Source: an uncultured Clostridium sp. (GTDB lineage Bacteria > Bacillota > Clostridia > Clostridiales > Clostridiaceae). Taken from it: a stretch of 64,000 nt of DNA. Location: contig NZ_CAKVJA010000005.1 in NCBI RefSeq assembly GCF_934754925.1, positions 34,363 through 98,362 on the forward strand, in the 5' to 3' direction. Under the pieces are notes generated by a model, which ran no database searches, had not been told where the DNA came from, and worked only from the letters and a program-made list of their open reading frames with translations. Below, piece after piece: positions 9,794-17,125 of this stretch. The position numbers and the translations under genes were made by a program. How positions within the stretch are numbered: the first letter of the stretch is position 1; the number at the start of each line of letters is the position of its first letter.

Positions 9794-10399
9794 CTATCCC
9801 ATTAATACTCTTAAACATTCCTTAATAATATTTTCTACAGATTCTTGTCTATTTACTTTCTTTAATGCATTTTCAGCTTCTTTTTCTGAATATCCAAGAG
9901 CTAATAATGCACCAAGTGCCTCACCTATTGCATTATTATTGCTTGGTACAATATCCTCAAATCCTTCTTGAATATCGACACCTTCAGTAACCTCATCTGT
10001 TTTAATCTTATCTTTAAGCTCTAATATTATTCTTCCAGCTGTTTTTTTCCCAATTCCAGGCGCTCTACATAAGTGCTTATCATCTTCCATAATTATTGCA
10101 TATTTTAAATTATTTATTCTACTTATTGAAAGCAAAGACAAAGCAGCTTTTGCACCTACTCCACTTATTGAAATAAGTAACTTAAACATTTCTAACTCTT
10201 CTCTATCTTTAAATCCATATAGCCCTATAAAATCTTCTCTTACTATTTGTTCTAGATACAATTGAACCTCTTCAGCTATCTTAGGCATTTCTGCCATAGT
10301 TGCTCCTGACGTAAAAATTTTATATCCGATACCATTATTCTCTATAATAACATAATCCTTATTAATCCCAATATATTTTCCCTTTATATATTCGTACAT
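9794..10399 (-). CDS. ruvA: Holliday junction branch migration protein RuvA
   Basis: RuvA is the junction-binding tetramer that loads RuvB. It starts MYEYIKGKYIGI and has the two helix-hairpin-helix motifs (ISGVGAKAALSLLS and APGIGKKTAGRIILELKDK) and a C-terminal RuvB-binding domain (LLALGYSEKEAENAL). The frame extends to an ATG at 10405, but that codon abuts the AAGGGGG site. The ATG at 10399 sits 6 nt beyond it and matches the family. First gene of the ruvA-ruvB-queA-tgt run. The protein is 201 residues. Confidence 0.95.
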   Translation of the reverse strand: MYEYIKGKYIGINKDYVIIENNGIGYKIFTSGATMAEMPKIAEEVQLYLEQIVREDFIGLYGFKDREELEMFKLLISISGVGAKAALSLLSISRINNLKYAIIMEDDKHLCRAPGIGKKTAGRIILELKDKIKTDEVTEGVDIQEGFEDIVPSNNNAIGEALGALLALGYSEKEAENALKKVNRQESVENIIKECLRVLMG

Positions 10400-10411
10400 A
10401 GCCATCCCCCT

Positions 10412-10434
10412 TAATCTAATTAAAAATTAGATTA
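10412..10434. repeat. Perfect palindrome just upstream of ruvA Shine-Dalgarno
   Basis: TAATCTAATT and AATTAGATTA pair perfectly around a 3-nt loop. It ends 1 nt before the AAGGGGG site of ruvA, so it could be an operator or a 5'-UTR hairpin. No plus-strand gene needs a terminator here. Confidence 0.45.
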
Positions 10435-10544
10435 TTTTTGTTCATTGTAATTAAGTTTCTATAATTTTAAATTATATATTGCTTATATTACTTCTTTAGT
10501 CTACATTATACTTTACCATTTTACTTTAATTTTTTCAATAATAA

Positions 10545-10581
10545 AGAGTTATACTATTTATGTAATGTATAGTATAACTCT
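10545..10581 (-). terminator. Intrinsic terminator after the 139-residue hypothetical gene
   Basis: A perfect 13-bp stem (AGAGTTATACTAT with ATAGTATAACTCT) has an 11-nt loop and is followed on the minus strand by TTTATTATTG. It lies 17 nt past the stop at 10599. Confidence 0.8.
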
Positions 10582-10598
10582 CTTTAGCTTTTATCCTG

Positions 10599-11018
10599 TT
10601 ACTGCCCTGTTATAGGGTCTCCATAGGGCTCCATAATATCAATAGAATTTGAATTAGTAAATATATTATCTATTGCATAATCAAATGTATTTATTTCAGT
10701 AGGATTATATAATAATTTCATAATTAACTCTTCCTTTTCATCTTCAAAAACAAATTCATCTTGTATTTTTTCTATTATTTCTCTAGTATTATATAATCTA
10801 CATTCTCCCTCTTCTACTCCAATTTTATAACAAATTACATTAGCAATATCATCAAAGTCTTCTGTTAAATCTTCATATGCTCCAACTACATCATTATCTC
10901 TTGTCCTAAAGTAATAGTAGTTATTAATATATGCTTTTGCTGTTTCTTCATCATGAAACCCTATAATATTTCCACTAGTCATAACTAATAAATATTCAAA
11001 GCTTGGCACAATACTCAT
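10599..11018 (-). CDS. Hypothetical acidic cytoplasmic protein
   Basis: I do not recognise this 139-residue protein. It has no signal peptide or membrane segment, is acidic (runs such as EDLTEDFDD and EFVFEDEKEE) and rich in Tyr and Asn. The start at 11018 is well supported by AAGGAGG. It stands alone between its own terminator and upstream hairpins, so it is probably a single-gene unit. Codon use and A+T content look like the neighbours, with no sign of recent transfer. Confidence 0.75.
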   Translation of the reverse strand: MSIVPSFEYLLVMTSGNIIGFHDEETAKAYINNYYYFRTRDNDVVGAYEDLTEDFDDIANVICYKIGVEEGECRLYNTREIIEKIQDEFVFEDEKEELIMKLLYNPTEINTFDYAIDNIFTNSNSIDIMEPYGDPITGQ

Positions 11019-11100
11019 ATCTTCGCCTCCTTAGTTGCTTACAATAATATTTTCTCCTCTTATCTACAATGTTATACAAGCATCTATTTTCCTATAATGA

Positions 11101-11142
11101 AAGAGATTATAAATAAGAACCAAATTCTATTTATAATCTCTT
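11101..11142. repeat. Inverted repeat upstream of the 139-residue gene
   Basis: AAGAGATTATAAATA and TATTTATAATCTCTT form a perfect 15-bp stem with a 12-nt loop. It lies 83 nt upstream of the gene starting at 11018. It has no strong T-run on either side. It could be a back-up terminator for the gene ending at 11212 or an operator. Confidence 0.45.
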
Positions 11143-11177
11143 CATGTAAAAATATATAATTTAAAGGGTATATTAAA

Positions 11178-11197
11178 AATCACTTAAAAAAGTGATT
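11178..11197 (-). terminator. Intrinsic terminator after the BofC-like gene
   Basis: AATCACTT and AAGTGATT pair perfectly around a 4-nt loop and are followed on the minus strand by TTTTTAATAT. It lies 14 nt past the stop at 11212. Confidence 0.8.
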
Positions 11198-11211
11198 ATA
11201 TGGGATAAACA

Positions 11212-11853
11212 TTATGAAATGTATGCAGTTAATTTTTCTATTGCTTCATCTTTTGTATCATAACAATGCTTTAAATTTTTAATATCCTCTAAATCCTCAC
11301 CTTGTAAAAAATCTATAGATCTACTATTCCTATATACATCATTTTCATTTTCAATTGTTAAATTTCCTTCATTATCAGTTTTATAAATTGCGAAATATCC
11401 ATCTTTTTCACCTATGTAATATTTATTAGGTTGTAATACATTTGTAGTTCCATCTTTGCTAAAAACTACCCTTTCATCTTGTAATTCTTCTAAATTATAT
11501 CCATTAGCTTCAAAAAAATTCACAATAAATTGTTGATTAATTTCACTTGATATAGAATTTTCTTTCTTAAACTCTGAAATACTTTGCTCTTTTTCCACTA
11601 CTCCTTGATTCATTAAAACTACAATCATATCATCATCTAAAGCTTTAGTATTATTATATACTGTTTTCTCTTTTTCTGTAGTGTCACTTACATATTTAGG
11701 ATTAGTTAATCTATTTGTTATAAAATAACTTCCAAAAAAACTAATTACAAGAGCTGTTACAATTATACCTGAAGTTATTGCTAATTTTTTATTTGTATAC
11801 TTATTTTCATTATTTATTTCTTTTTCATTAATATTTTTAAATTTATTTCTCAT
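11212..11853 (-). CDS. Membrane-anchored protein with BofC-like C-terminal domain
   Basis: The 213-residue protein has one membrane helix (about 24-46) and a long outer segment. Its C-terminal part (YYIGEKDGYFAIYKTDNEG and the following region) resembles the C-terminal domain of BofC, a forespore protein that restrains sigma-K activation in Bacillus. The resemblance is by pattern only, so sporulation is a hypothesis. The frame opens at a GTG at 11862, which overlaps AAGGAG. The ATG at 11853 has 8 nt spacing and is preferred. It is flanked by terminators and looks monocistronic. Confidence 0.7.
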   Translation of the reverse strand: MRNKFKNINEKEINNENKYTNKKLAITSGIIVTALVISFFGSYFITNRLTNPKYVSDTTEKEKTVYNNTKALDDDMIVVLMNQGVVEKEQSISEFKKENSISSEINQQFIVNFFEANGYNLEELQDERVVFSKDGTTNVLQPNKYYIGEKDGYFAIYKTDNEGNLTIENENDVYRNSRSIDFLQGEDLEDIKNLKHCYDTKDEAIEKLTAYIS

Positions 11854-11925
11854 AAACATCACTCCTTAGTTGTAATTCTTGACAACTTTCCAAATGATAT
11901 TCATAAGTTATAATTTTTTTTAAAA

Positions 11926-11951
11926 GTAAAAGCTCACAAAGGAGCTTTTAC
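11926..11951 (-). terminator. Intrinsic terminator overlapping the stop of the 76-residue gene
   Basis: GTAAAAGCTC and GAGCTTTTAC pair perfectly with a 6-nt loop; the upstream arm contains the stop codon of the gene ending at 11948. The minus strand continues TTTTAAAAAAAATT. Confidence 0.75.
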
Positions 11952-12178
11952 CATTCAATTGTTAATATGCTAAAATCTTCTTTTTTAAGAGAAATTCTAT
12001 ATCCCTCTAACAGCAACCAACTTACTAGCAATCTTTGAATTTCCTCACTTTCATCATCCATGGCAAGGATTGCACTAATTTTATTTACTCCCATATTTTT
12101 TCCCATATCAATATTTTCTTGTATCTTACTTTTATGATTTTCAAATTTATTTTTTAAGTCCTCATTTAAAAATTCCAC
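11948..12178 (-). CDS. Small hypothetical protein
   Basis: This 76-residue protein is not recognised. It is mostly charged and helical, starting MEFLNEDLKNKFENHK and ending in a small hydrophobic core (LLVSWLLLEGYRISL). The start is GTG at 12178, with GGGGGAG 5 nt upstream. It has its own terminator and is divergent from queT across a region holding a 20-bp-arm palindrome. No function can be given. Confidence 0.65.
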   Translation of the reverse strand: MEFLNEDLKNKFENHKSKIQENIDMGKNMGVNKISAILAMDDESEEIQRLLVSWLLLEGYRISLKKEDFSILTIEW

Positions 12179-12254
12179 ACAAACTCCCCCTTATTACAAT
12201 AAAAAATTCTCATTTCTTAAACATTTAATTTTTATCCCATCTATGTATATTAAC

Positions 12255-12299
12255 TTTTAATCATAGTATAATAATTCTCTTATTATACTATGATTAAAA
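12255..12299. repeat. Perfect 45-bp palindrome between divergent genes
   Basis: TTTTAATCATAGTATAATAA is followed by TTCTC and then its exact reverse complement, giving 20-bp arms and a 5-nt loop. It lies between the gene starting at 12178 (minus) and the queT promoter at 12350 (plus). Each arm contains TATAAT. No gene ends here, so it is not an ordinary terminator. The 393-nt gap 12179-12571 otherwise holds the queT promoter and riboswitch. Confidence 0.7.
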
Positions 12300-12349
12300 T
12301 TAGTAATTAACCACTAAAAATTTTATTTTTAATTTAAAATCACTTTTAC

Positions 12350-12378
12350 TTGATTTGTAATATAATATTCAGTATAAT
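12350..12378 (+). promoter_or_regulatory. Sigma-A promoter of queT
   Basis: TTGATT (12350-12355) and TATAAT (12373-12378) are 17 nt apart. The predicted start is about 8-12 nt downstream, just before the preQ1 aptamer. Confidence 0.8.
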
Positions 12379-12393
12379 TTACTTTTGTAATAT

Positions 12394-12433
12394 AGACAGT
12401 TCGGGAACCTCCTGTCTTAAAACAAAACTAGGT
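12394..12433 (+). promoter_or_regulatory. preQ1-I riboswitch aptamer
   Basis: P1 is formed by GACAG and CTGTC around the loop TTCGGGAACCTC. It is followed by the A-rich tail TTAAAACAAAACTAGG, which supplies the pseudoknot strand. This layout (short stem, C-rich loop 3' side, AAAAC..AGG tail) matches the preQ1-I class, such as the Thermoanaerobacter aptamer. It lies in the leader of queT, a queuosine-precursor transporter gene, which supports the call. Confidence 0.85.
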
Positions 12434-12536
12434 AAAAGTTTATACTTAAAATAATAGATAAGAATTAGTAATTAATTAGTATATTTCTCTTAATAAATAA
12501 ACTAGTATCTACTATATTCTAACTATTATAATCCTT

Positions 12537-12564
12537 AGGTTCCTAATAATTTTATTAGGAGGTT
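12537..12564 (+). promoter_or_regulatory. Riboswitch expression platform with Shine-Dalgarno hairpin
   Basis: CCTAATA and TATTAGG pair at 12542-12559, placing the start of the AGGAGG Shine-Dalgarno (12557-12562) in the 3' arm; TTTTT follows. AGGTTCC (12537-12543) is the exact complement of GGAACCT in the aptamer (12404-12410), and GGAGGTT (12558-12564) of AACCTCC (12406-12412). This fits a ligand-controlled switch acting on translation, termination or both. Confidence 0.6.
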
Positions 12565-12571
12565 TTTCAAA

Positions 12572-13072
12572 ATGAAAAATGATTTAACTAAAAGACTGAC
12601 TAGAACTGCAATTATTGCAGCAATCTACGCAGTTATAACCGTTGCTATTGCACCTTTATCTTACATGGGAGTTCAGTTTAGAATTTCCGAAATTTTAGTT
12701 TTATTAGCTGTATTTGATCCATTATACATAGGTGGATTAACACTTGGATGTTTAATTGCTAATCTATTAGGTCCTAATGGCCCTATGGATGTATTATTTG
12801 GAACATTAGCTACATTTATTAGTGTATATGCTATTTACTTAACTGGTAAGATAATACAAAATTATAAAGCTAAGCTTTTTATCGCCTCTATTTGGCCTAC
12901 AATATTTAATGGACTTATAGTTGGTTGGATGTTAAATAAGCTATATGGTTTACCATTAGTTTTATCTATGGGACAAGTTGCATTAGGAGAGTTAGTTGTA
13001 ATCACATGCATTGGAGTACCTTTATTCCTACTAGCTGGATCTAGGTTTAAAAATGCAATGACATTTAAATAG
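12572..13072 (+). CDS. queT: Queuosine precursor transporter QueT
   Basis: The 166-residue membrane protein has about five hydrophobic helices and the family signature in YMGVQFRISEILVLLAVFDP followed by YIGGLTLGCLIANLLGP. QueT proteins are the substrate-binding (S) components of ECF-type importers for preQ1 or related queuosine precursors. The preQ1-I riboswitch in its leader supports that substrate. The start has AGGAGG 9 nt upstream. No queC, D, E or F gene is seen, so the cell may salvage the precursor and finish it with Tgt and QueA (6545-8740). Confidence 0.93.
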   Translation: MKNDLTKRLTRTAIIAAIYAVITVAIAPLSYMGVQFRISEILVLLAVFDPLYIGGLTLGCLIANLLGPNGPMDVLFGTLATFISVYAIYLTGKIIQNYKAKLFIASIWPTIFNGLIVGWMLNKLYGLPLVLSMGQVALGELVVITCIGVPLFLLAGSRFKNAMTFK

Positions 13073-13079
13073 TTATTCC

Positions 13080-13104
13080 GGACAACATTTTGTTGTCCTT
13101 TTTT
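13080..13104 (+). terminator. Intrinsic terminator of queT
   Basis: GGACAACA and TGTTGTCC pair around TTT and are followed by TTTTTT. It lies 7 nt past the queT stop. Confidence 0.9.
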
Positions 13105-13134
13105 ATATTCCAATTATATAAATATTTTAGAAAT

Positions 13135-13210
13135 AAAAAAGAACAAGCTATTTATGAAGTATTCTATTTAACTTTAAAATTGACACTTCACTATTTAATG
13201 TAGCTTGTTC
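13135..13210 (-). terminator. Long terminator of the DAACS symporter gene
   Basis: Outer arms GAACAAGCTA and TAGCTTGTTC (13141-13150, 13201-13210) enclose a second stem (TGAAGT, 13155-13160, with ACTTCA, 13185-13190). The minus strand continues with TTTTTT. It starts 14 nt past the stop. Confidence 0.7.
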
Positions 13211-13223
13211 CTTTTCTAGTTAC

Positions 13224-14603
13224 CTATTCAGCTAACTCTTCTGCTAAAACTATTTCATTATTATAAGCCACTTCATCTAACATGCCTTCTGACTTTGCAA
13301 CCACAACACTTGTTGCTGCATCTCCAACTACATTTAGAGAAGTTACTAACATTTCTATTGGTCTGTTTATTGCAAGTATTAATGAATAAGCAAGTATAGC
13401 TGCATCATTATTATATCCCATCCCTGTTAATACAGTGAATAATATTATTGCTCCTGAACCTGGTGCTGCTGGTGTACCAACAGATGATATTAAAGCTAAT
13501 AGAGCTATAACCACTATGTTTCCTATAGTTACATCATATCCTGCACTTGTAGCTATAAATATAGCTGCTATAACTTGCATTATCGCTGTACCATTCATAT
13601 TTATAGTCATCCCAAGTGGTAATATAAATGATGCAATATCTTCACTAACACCTAACTCTTCAGTTGTAGTTTTTGTATTTAAAGGTAATGTTGCTGCTGA
13701 AGATGAAGTTGAAAATCCAAATAAAGCAACCTTTCCTATCTTTTTTATAAATTTAATTGGATTAAGTCTAGCTCCAATTGCTATAAACAATGCATATCCA
13801 AATACTAAGAATAATAATAATGCAAACACTGTAGTAATTACATATACAAGTGCTGGTTTTAAATTATCTACACCATATATTGCAAATGTTCTTGTAATTA
13901 GTACAAATATCGCTATAGGGCCAAATTTTGTTATTATAAAACTTAAAAATACTGTTATAATAGAGTTTATTTCTTCTAATAAAGTTTTTAACGCCTTTAT
14001 CTTTTCTCCTAAAGTATTTATGCAAAGTCCTAATACTACTGCTACAAAAACTACTGCAAGAATACTTCCATTTGTAGAAAATGCTGCTGTTATATTATTT
14101 GGTATTGCTTGTACTATTATTAATAATGGATTTGTAGAGCTTGCTACACCTGCTTGTGCTGTAACATTTTCCACATTTGCTGTAAATAAACCTAGATTTT
14201 TAATTATAAATCCAATTGCTCCTGCTAATGCTAATGCAAAAACTGATGTTGCTAAGAACCCTAATATTGTCTTATATGAAATACGTCCAAGTTTTTTAGT
14301 ATCACTTATTTTACACATAGCTAAGGCTATTGATGTAAATACCATTGGTACTATTACTAATTGAAGTGCATTTACAAATAGTTGACCTAATATATAAAAG
14401 ATTCCTATAGCATTTGTTGCTCCCTCTTTTGAAATATCCTGGAATAATATATTGTTAATGCTTGTCCATATATGCGTATTTCCATTAGCATTTAGATTTT
14501 CCCTAAGTATTATACATCCTACTCCTACTACTAACCCTAAAATAAGAGCTACAGCCATTTTTATGGCTAATTTGTTACTGTTGTTAATTTTGTTTGTTTT
14601 CAT
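13224..14603 (-). CDS. Dicarboxylate/amino acid:cation symporter (DAACS family)
   Basis: The protein has about eight membrane helices plus re-entrant loops. The serine-rich hairpin GFSTSSSAATLP, the NMNGTA motif and SSVGTPAAPG identify the GltP/DctA/TcyP family, which moves glutamate, aspartate, C4-dicarboxylates, cystine or (DctA) orotate with H+ or Na+. The substrate cannot be read from sequence. Its leader (14613-14858) carries a PyrR-type attenuator like that of pyrB, which points to a pyrimidine-linked substrate such as aspartate or orotate (inference). The frame begins at 14612, but that ATG is 1 nt from GGAG. The ATG at 14603, spaced 10 nt, is preferred (459 residues). Confidence 0.9.
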   Translation of the reverse strand: MKTNKINNSNKLAIKMAVALILGLVVGVGCIILRENLNANGNTHIWTSINNILFQDISKEGATNAIGIFYILGQLFVNALQLVIVPMVFTSIALAMCKISDTKKLGRISYKTILGFLATSVFALALAGAIGFIIKNLGLFTANVENVTAQAGVASSTNPLLIIVQAIPNNITAAFSTNGSILAVVFVAVVLGLCINTLGEKIKALKTLLEEINSIITVFLSFIITKFGPIAIFVLITRTFAIYGVDNLKPALVYVITTVFALLLFLVFGYALFIAIGARLNPIKFIKKIGKVALFGFSTSSSAATLPLNTKTTTEELGVSEDIASFILPLGMTINMNGTAIMQVIAAIFIATSAGYDVTIGNIVVIALLALISSVGTPAAPGSGAIILFTVLTGMGYNNDAAILAYSLILAINRPIEMLVTSLNVVGDAATSVVVAKSEGMLDEVAYNNEIVLAEELAE

Positions 14604-14680
14604 TTGTTTCATTCTCCTTACTAGTTCATTCCCTAATTCAAATAACTAAATAAGGCATAATACACTTTATTGACTTATAT

Positions 14681-14709
14681 AAAAAAGCCTTCCTTATAGA
14701 AGGAAGGCT
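14681..14709 (-). terminator. Attenuator terminator in the DAACS leader
   Basis: GCCTTCCTT and AAGGAAGGC pair around a 4-nt loop, followed on the minus strand by TTTTTT. It lies 78 nt upstream of the start codon, so it can only act on the symporter gene itself. Its 5' arm can instead pair with AAGGAAG of the upstream hairpin (14785-14791). Confidence 0.85.
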
Positions 14710-14784
14710 AATATAATTCAAATTATTTATCTTTTTAATAATTATATTTCTATATAAAAAGACAATATTATAAGCATACTATAA

Positions 14785-14818
14785 CTTCCTTACTGATTTC
14801 TCGAATCAATTTAAAGGG
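14785..14818 (-). promoter_or_regulatory. PyrR-type binding loop / anti-antiterminator in the DAACS leader
   Basis: On the minus strand CCTTTAAAT.TGATT is followed by the loop CGAGA, then AATCA and GTAAGGAAG. The CCTT/AAGG base, unpaired TAAA bulge, short upper stem and G-rich loop copy the layout of Bacillus PyrR-binding loops, but with a five- rather than six-base loop. The same element precedes pyrB (42736-42768) with a different upper-stem sequence and an identical loop. The trailing AAGGAAG is the antiterminator strand. Confidence 0.75.
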
Positions 14819-14829
14819 ATTTTTTCTTT

Positions 14830-14858
14830 ATGCTATCACTTAATTATAAGTATGTCAA
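14830..14858 (-). promoter_or_regulatory. Sigma-A promoter of the DAACS gene with overlapping dyad
   Basis: On the minus strand TTGACA (14853-14858) and TAGCAT (14830-14835) are 17 nt apart. A dyad with 11-bp arms, ATTATAAGTAT and ATACTTATAAT (14843-14868), overlaps the -35 box and could be an operator. The promoter starts 17 nt past the nucleotidase stop, so the symporter has its own promoter. Confidence 0.75.
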
Positions 14859-14875
14859 TACTTATAATATTAAAA

Positions 14876-17059
14876 TTATACAATATTTTCTTTTTTCTTA
14901 AGAACCACAACTCCAATTGTAGTTATAACTAATGCCATAAATATAACTTGAGCAGAAGAAACTGGTGCCCCAGTTTGAGGTAATTTATCATTGCTTCCAG
15001 TACTATTATTTTCTGTATTATTTTCTTCTTCAGTATTTCCAACATTTCCACTTTCACCTGGATTTACTTCTGGCTTTGTTTCTGGAGTTTCTTCTGGCTT
15101 ACTCTCAACTGAACTATCTTCTTTTAATGATTTTATTGTTTCTATCACTTCTGTTAATGTATTATCTACATTAAATGTAATATAAAGATCTTCTGTTGAT
15201 TTATTACGTAATGAAATCTTCATTTTGAATACTGTATGTTCATCATTTTCTTCTGTTTCAATTTCTAAATTTCCTAATTGTTTTAAGTTATTTAAGAAAG
15301 CTTTTACTTTATTAATTTCAACATCATTAATTTTCATTTCTAATGGATTTTCATAGCTTCCATCGCCAGCTATTAATGTAACTATAGATGTATCTATAAC
15401 TCCTATCATAGCCTCTGGAATAACTGATGTATCTTCACCATCTATTAATAAATTATAATTTAACTTATCAATACCATTTTCCCATTGGTTAATAACAACA
15501 TCTCTCATTTCCCCAATAATAACAGGATCAATATGTCCATCAAAGTTATAACTATCTCCACCAGTCATTAAGAAATCAATACTTGTTAAAGTATAATACT
15601 CATCATCTTGAACTTTAGTTCCATCTGATAATCTCATTGAAGTTATTTCATCAGTTGCTGAGTCATACCATACTGTTACCCCTGAATATTGTCCCCATCC
15701 AAAATCATCTGGATTAATTCCATGTTGAATTAATTCTTTTAATTTAGCTCCTGTTACTTTCATAGTAAGTAAATTATTATCGAATGGTAATATTGTATAC
15801 ATATCCCCAAGTGTTAATGTTCCCTTTGTTAAAGGTGCTCTAATTCCACCGCCATTAGCTATTGCCACTTGTGTTCCACCAGCTTGTCTCATTGCCTCTG
15901 CAACAGTTACCCCAAGAGGTGTAACCCCAGCATATCTATCATGATCTAAATCAAAGTTTAATTCTGCTACTTCTGTCAATAATGTTGGTGCTAACTCTTC
16001 ATTATATTTAGCTATGCTTTGTTCAACATTTTCATCTACAGGAAATTCATTTGTTGGACTTTCTGCATAAAATTGTCTAGTATTAGCATTTACATTTAAA
16101 ATCTCTTCGTTTTCATCAAAAGTAAATGTAATTACTGATAATCCTCTACCATTATATCCAGCTTGAACAACTGGTACATCTTTTCCAGTATTATTATTCT
16201 GTACAAATCCATCAACAAACTTATGATTATGTGCAGCAATTACTGCATCAACATCAGCAGCATTTTCTGCTATTTCTGCAGCTTCACCAGTTATTGTTCC
16301 ATCACTGTTTTCTTCTGCTGGTGAATGTGTTAATGCAACTACTATATCTGCACCTTCAGCTCTAACAATTTTTGAATATTTATCAATTGTTTCAACTATA
16401 TCTAAGAATTTTAAACCAACAACATTTTCAGCTTTTGTACTTGTTAATGTTTCTGGTGTTGCGATACCTATAAATGCAATATTAATCCCTTCAACATTAG
16501 TCATTACATAAGGTTCTGCATATTCTGGCGCTTCTCCAGTAGTTTCATCAATTAAATTTGCTGCTACAAATTTAAAACCTGCTTCTTCTGCCCATGGCTT
16601 TATTTTATCTGATCCCCAATCATATTCATGATTACCTATAGCTGATGCTACTATTCCAATTTCCTTAAGCATTTCAGTAACAGGTTCTCCAGCTAATATA
16701 TTAGAAATTGCTGTTCCTTGATATATATCACCACCAGAAACTGTTACTACCCCATATGTATCACTATCTTCATCTTTCTTTTGGTATTCTTTTATAACAC
16801 CTGTTAATTTTGCAGCTCCAATATTTTTTCCACTTTCTAATACATTTCCATGAAAATCATTAAAACTTAAGATTTCTATAACTTTATTTAAAGATTTATC
16901 ATCATTATTTCCATCTTCATTTAAAGTTACACTTTCAATATTATGTACTGCTTCAACATTAATCTTATCTGCTTTAACTGATTTTACTGGCGTTATTAAT
17001 CCAGCACTAATTGTAAATGCAGTTATAAGCGCTAGTAACTTACTTTTATTTTTTAACAT
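14876..17059 (-). CDS. Cell-wall-anchored 5'-nucleotidase (UshA/AdsA type)
   Basis: The 727-residue exported enzyme has a signal peptide (about 1-30) and a metallophosphatase domain with ILSFNDFHG, SGGDIYQG, GNHEYDWG, THSP and AAHNHKFVDG. A 5'-nucleotidase C-terminal domain follows (IANGGGIRAPL, YTILPFDNNL). A Thr/Pro/Glu-rich spacer leads to the sortase signal LPQTG, a membrane helix and KKKENIV. It should dephosphorylate extracellular nucleotides to nucleosides at the cell surface. The frame reaches an ATG at 17077 lacking a Shine-Dalgarno; the ATG at 17059 has GGGGG 6 nt upstream. It precedes a DAACS gene that carries a pyrimidine-type leader. Confidence 0.93.
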   Translation of the reverse strand: MLKNKSKLLALITAFTISAGLITPVKSVKADKINVEAVHNIESVTLNEDGNNDDKSLNKVIEILSFNDFHGNVLESGKNIGAAKLTGVIKEYQKKDEDSDTYGVVTVSGGDIYQGTAISNILAGEPVTEMLKEIGIVASAIGNHEYDWGSDKIKPWAEEAGFKFVAANLIDETTGEAPEYAEPYVMTNVEGINIAFIGIATPETLTSTKAENVVGLKFLDIVETIDKYSKIVRAEGADIVVALTHSPAEENSDGTITGEAAEIAENAADVDAVIAAHNHKFVDGFVQNNNTGKDVPVVQAGYNGRGLSVITFTFDENEEILNVNANTRQFYAESPTNEFPVDENVEQSIAKYNEELAPTLLTEVAELNFDLDHDRYAGVTPLGVTVAEAMRQAGGTQVAIANGGGIRAPLTKGTLTLGDMYTILPFDNNLLTMKVTGAKLKELIQHGINPDDFGWGQYSGVTVWYDSATDEITSMRLSDGTKVQDDEYYTLTSIDFLMTGGDSYNFDGHIDPVIIGEMRDVVINQWENGIDKLNYNLLIDGEDTSVIPEAMIGVIDTSIVTLIAGDGSYENPLEMKINDVEINKVKAFLNNLKQLGNLEIETEENDEHTVFKMKISLRNKSTEDLYITFNVDNTLTEVIETIKSLKEDSSVESKPEETPETKPEVNPGESGNVGNTEEENNTENNSTGSNDKLPQTGAPVSSAQVIFMALVITTIGVVVLKKKENIV

Positions 17060-17125
17060 TTTTATCCCCCTTAACATATTTAAGATGAATAGGCCTACAT
17101 CTTTTACTACATTAAGAATAGTACA

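Noticed and set aside
13435..14364. 309-residue open frame on the plus strand
   Set aside because: It is antisense to the DAACS symporter gene, lacks a Shine-Dalgarno and has a low-complexity Ile/Asn/Ala-rich translation.
14613..14830. T-box leader in front of the DAACS gene
   Set aside because: No T-box sequence complementary to a tRNA end and no specifier stem; the CGAGA-loop hairpin and the pyrB parallel fit a PyrR-type attenuator better.
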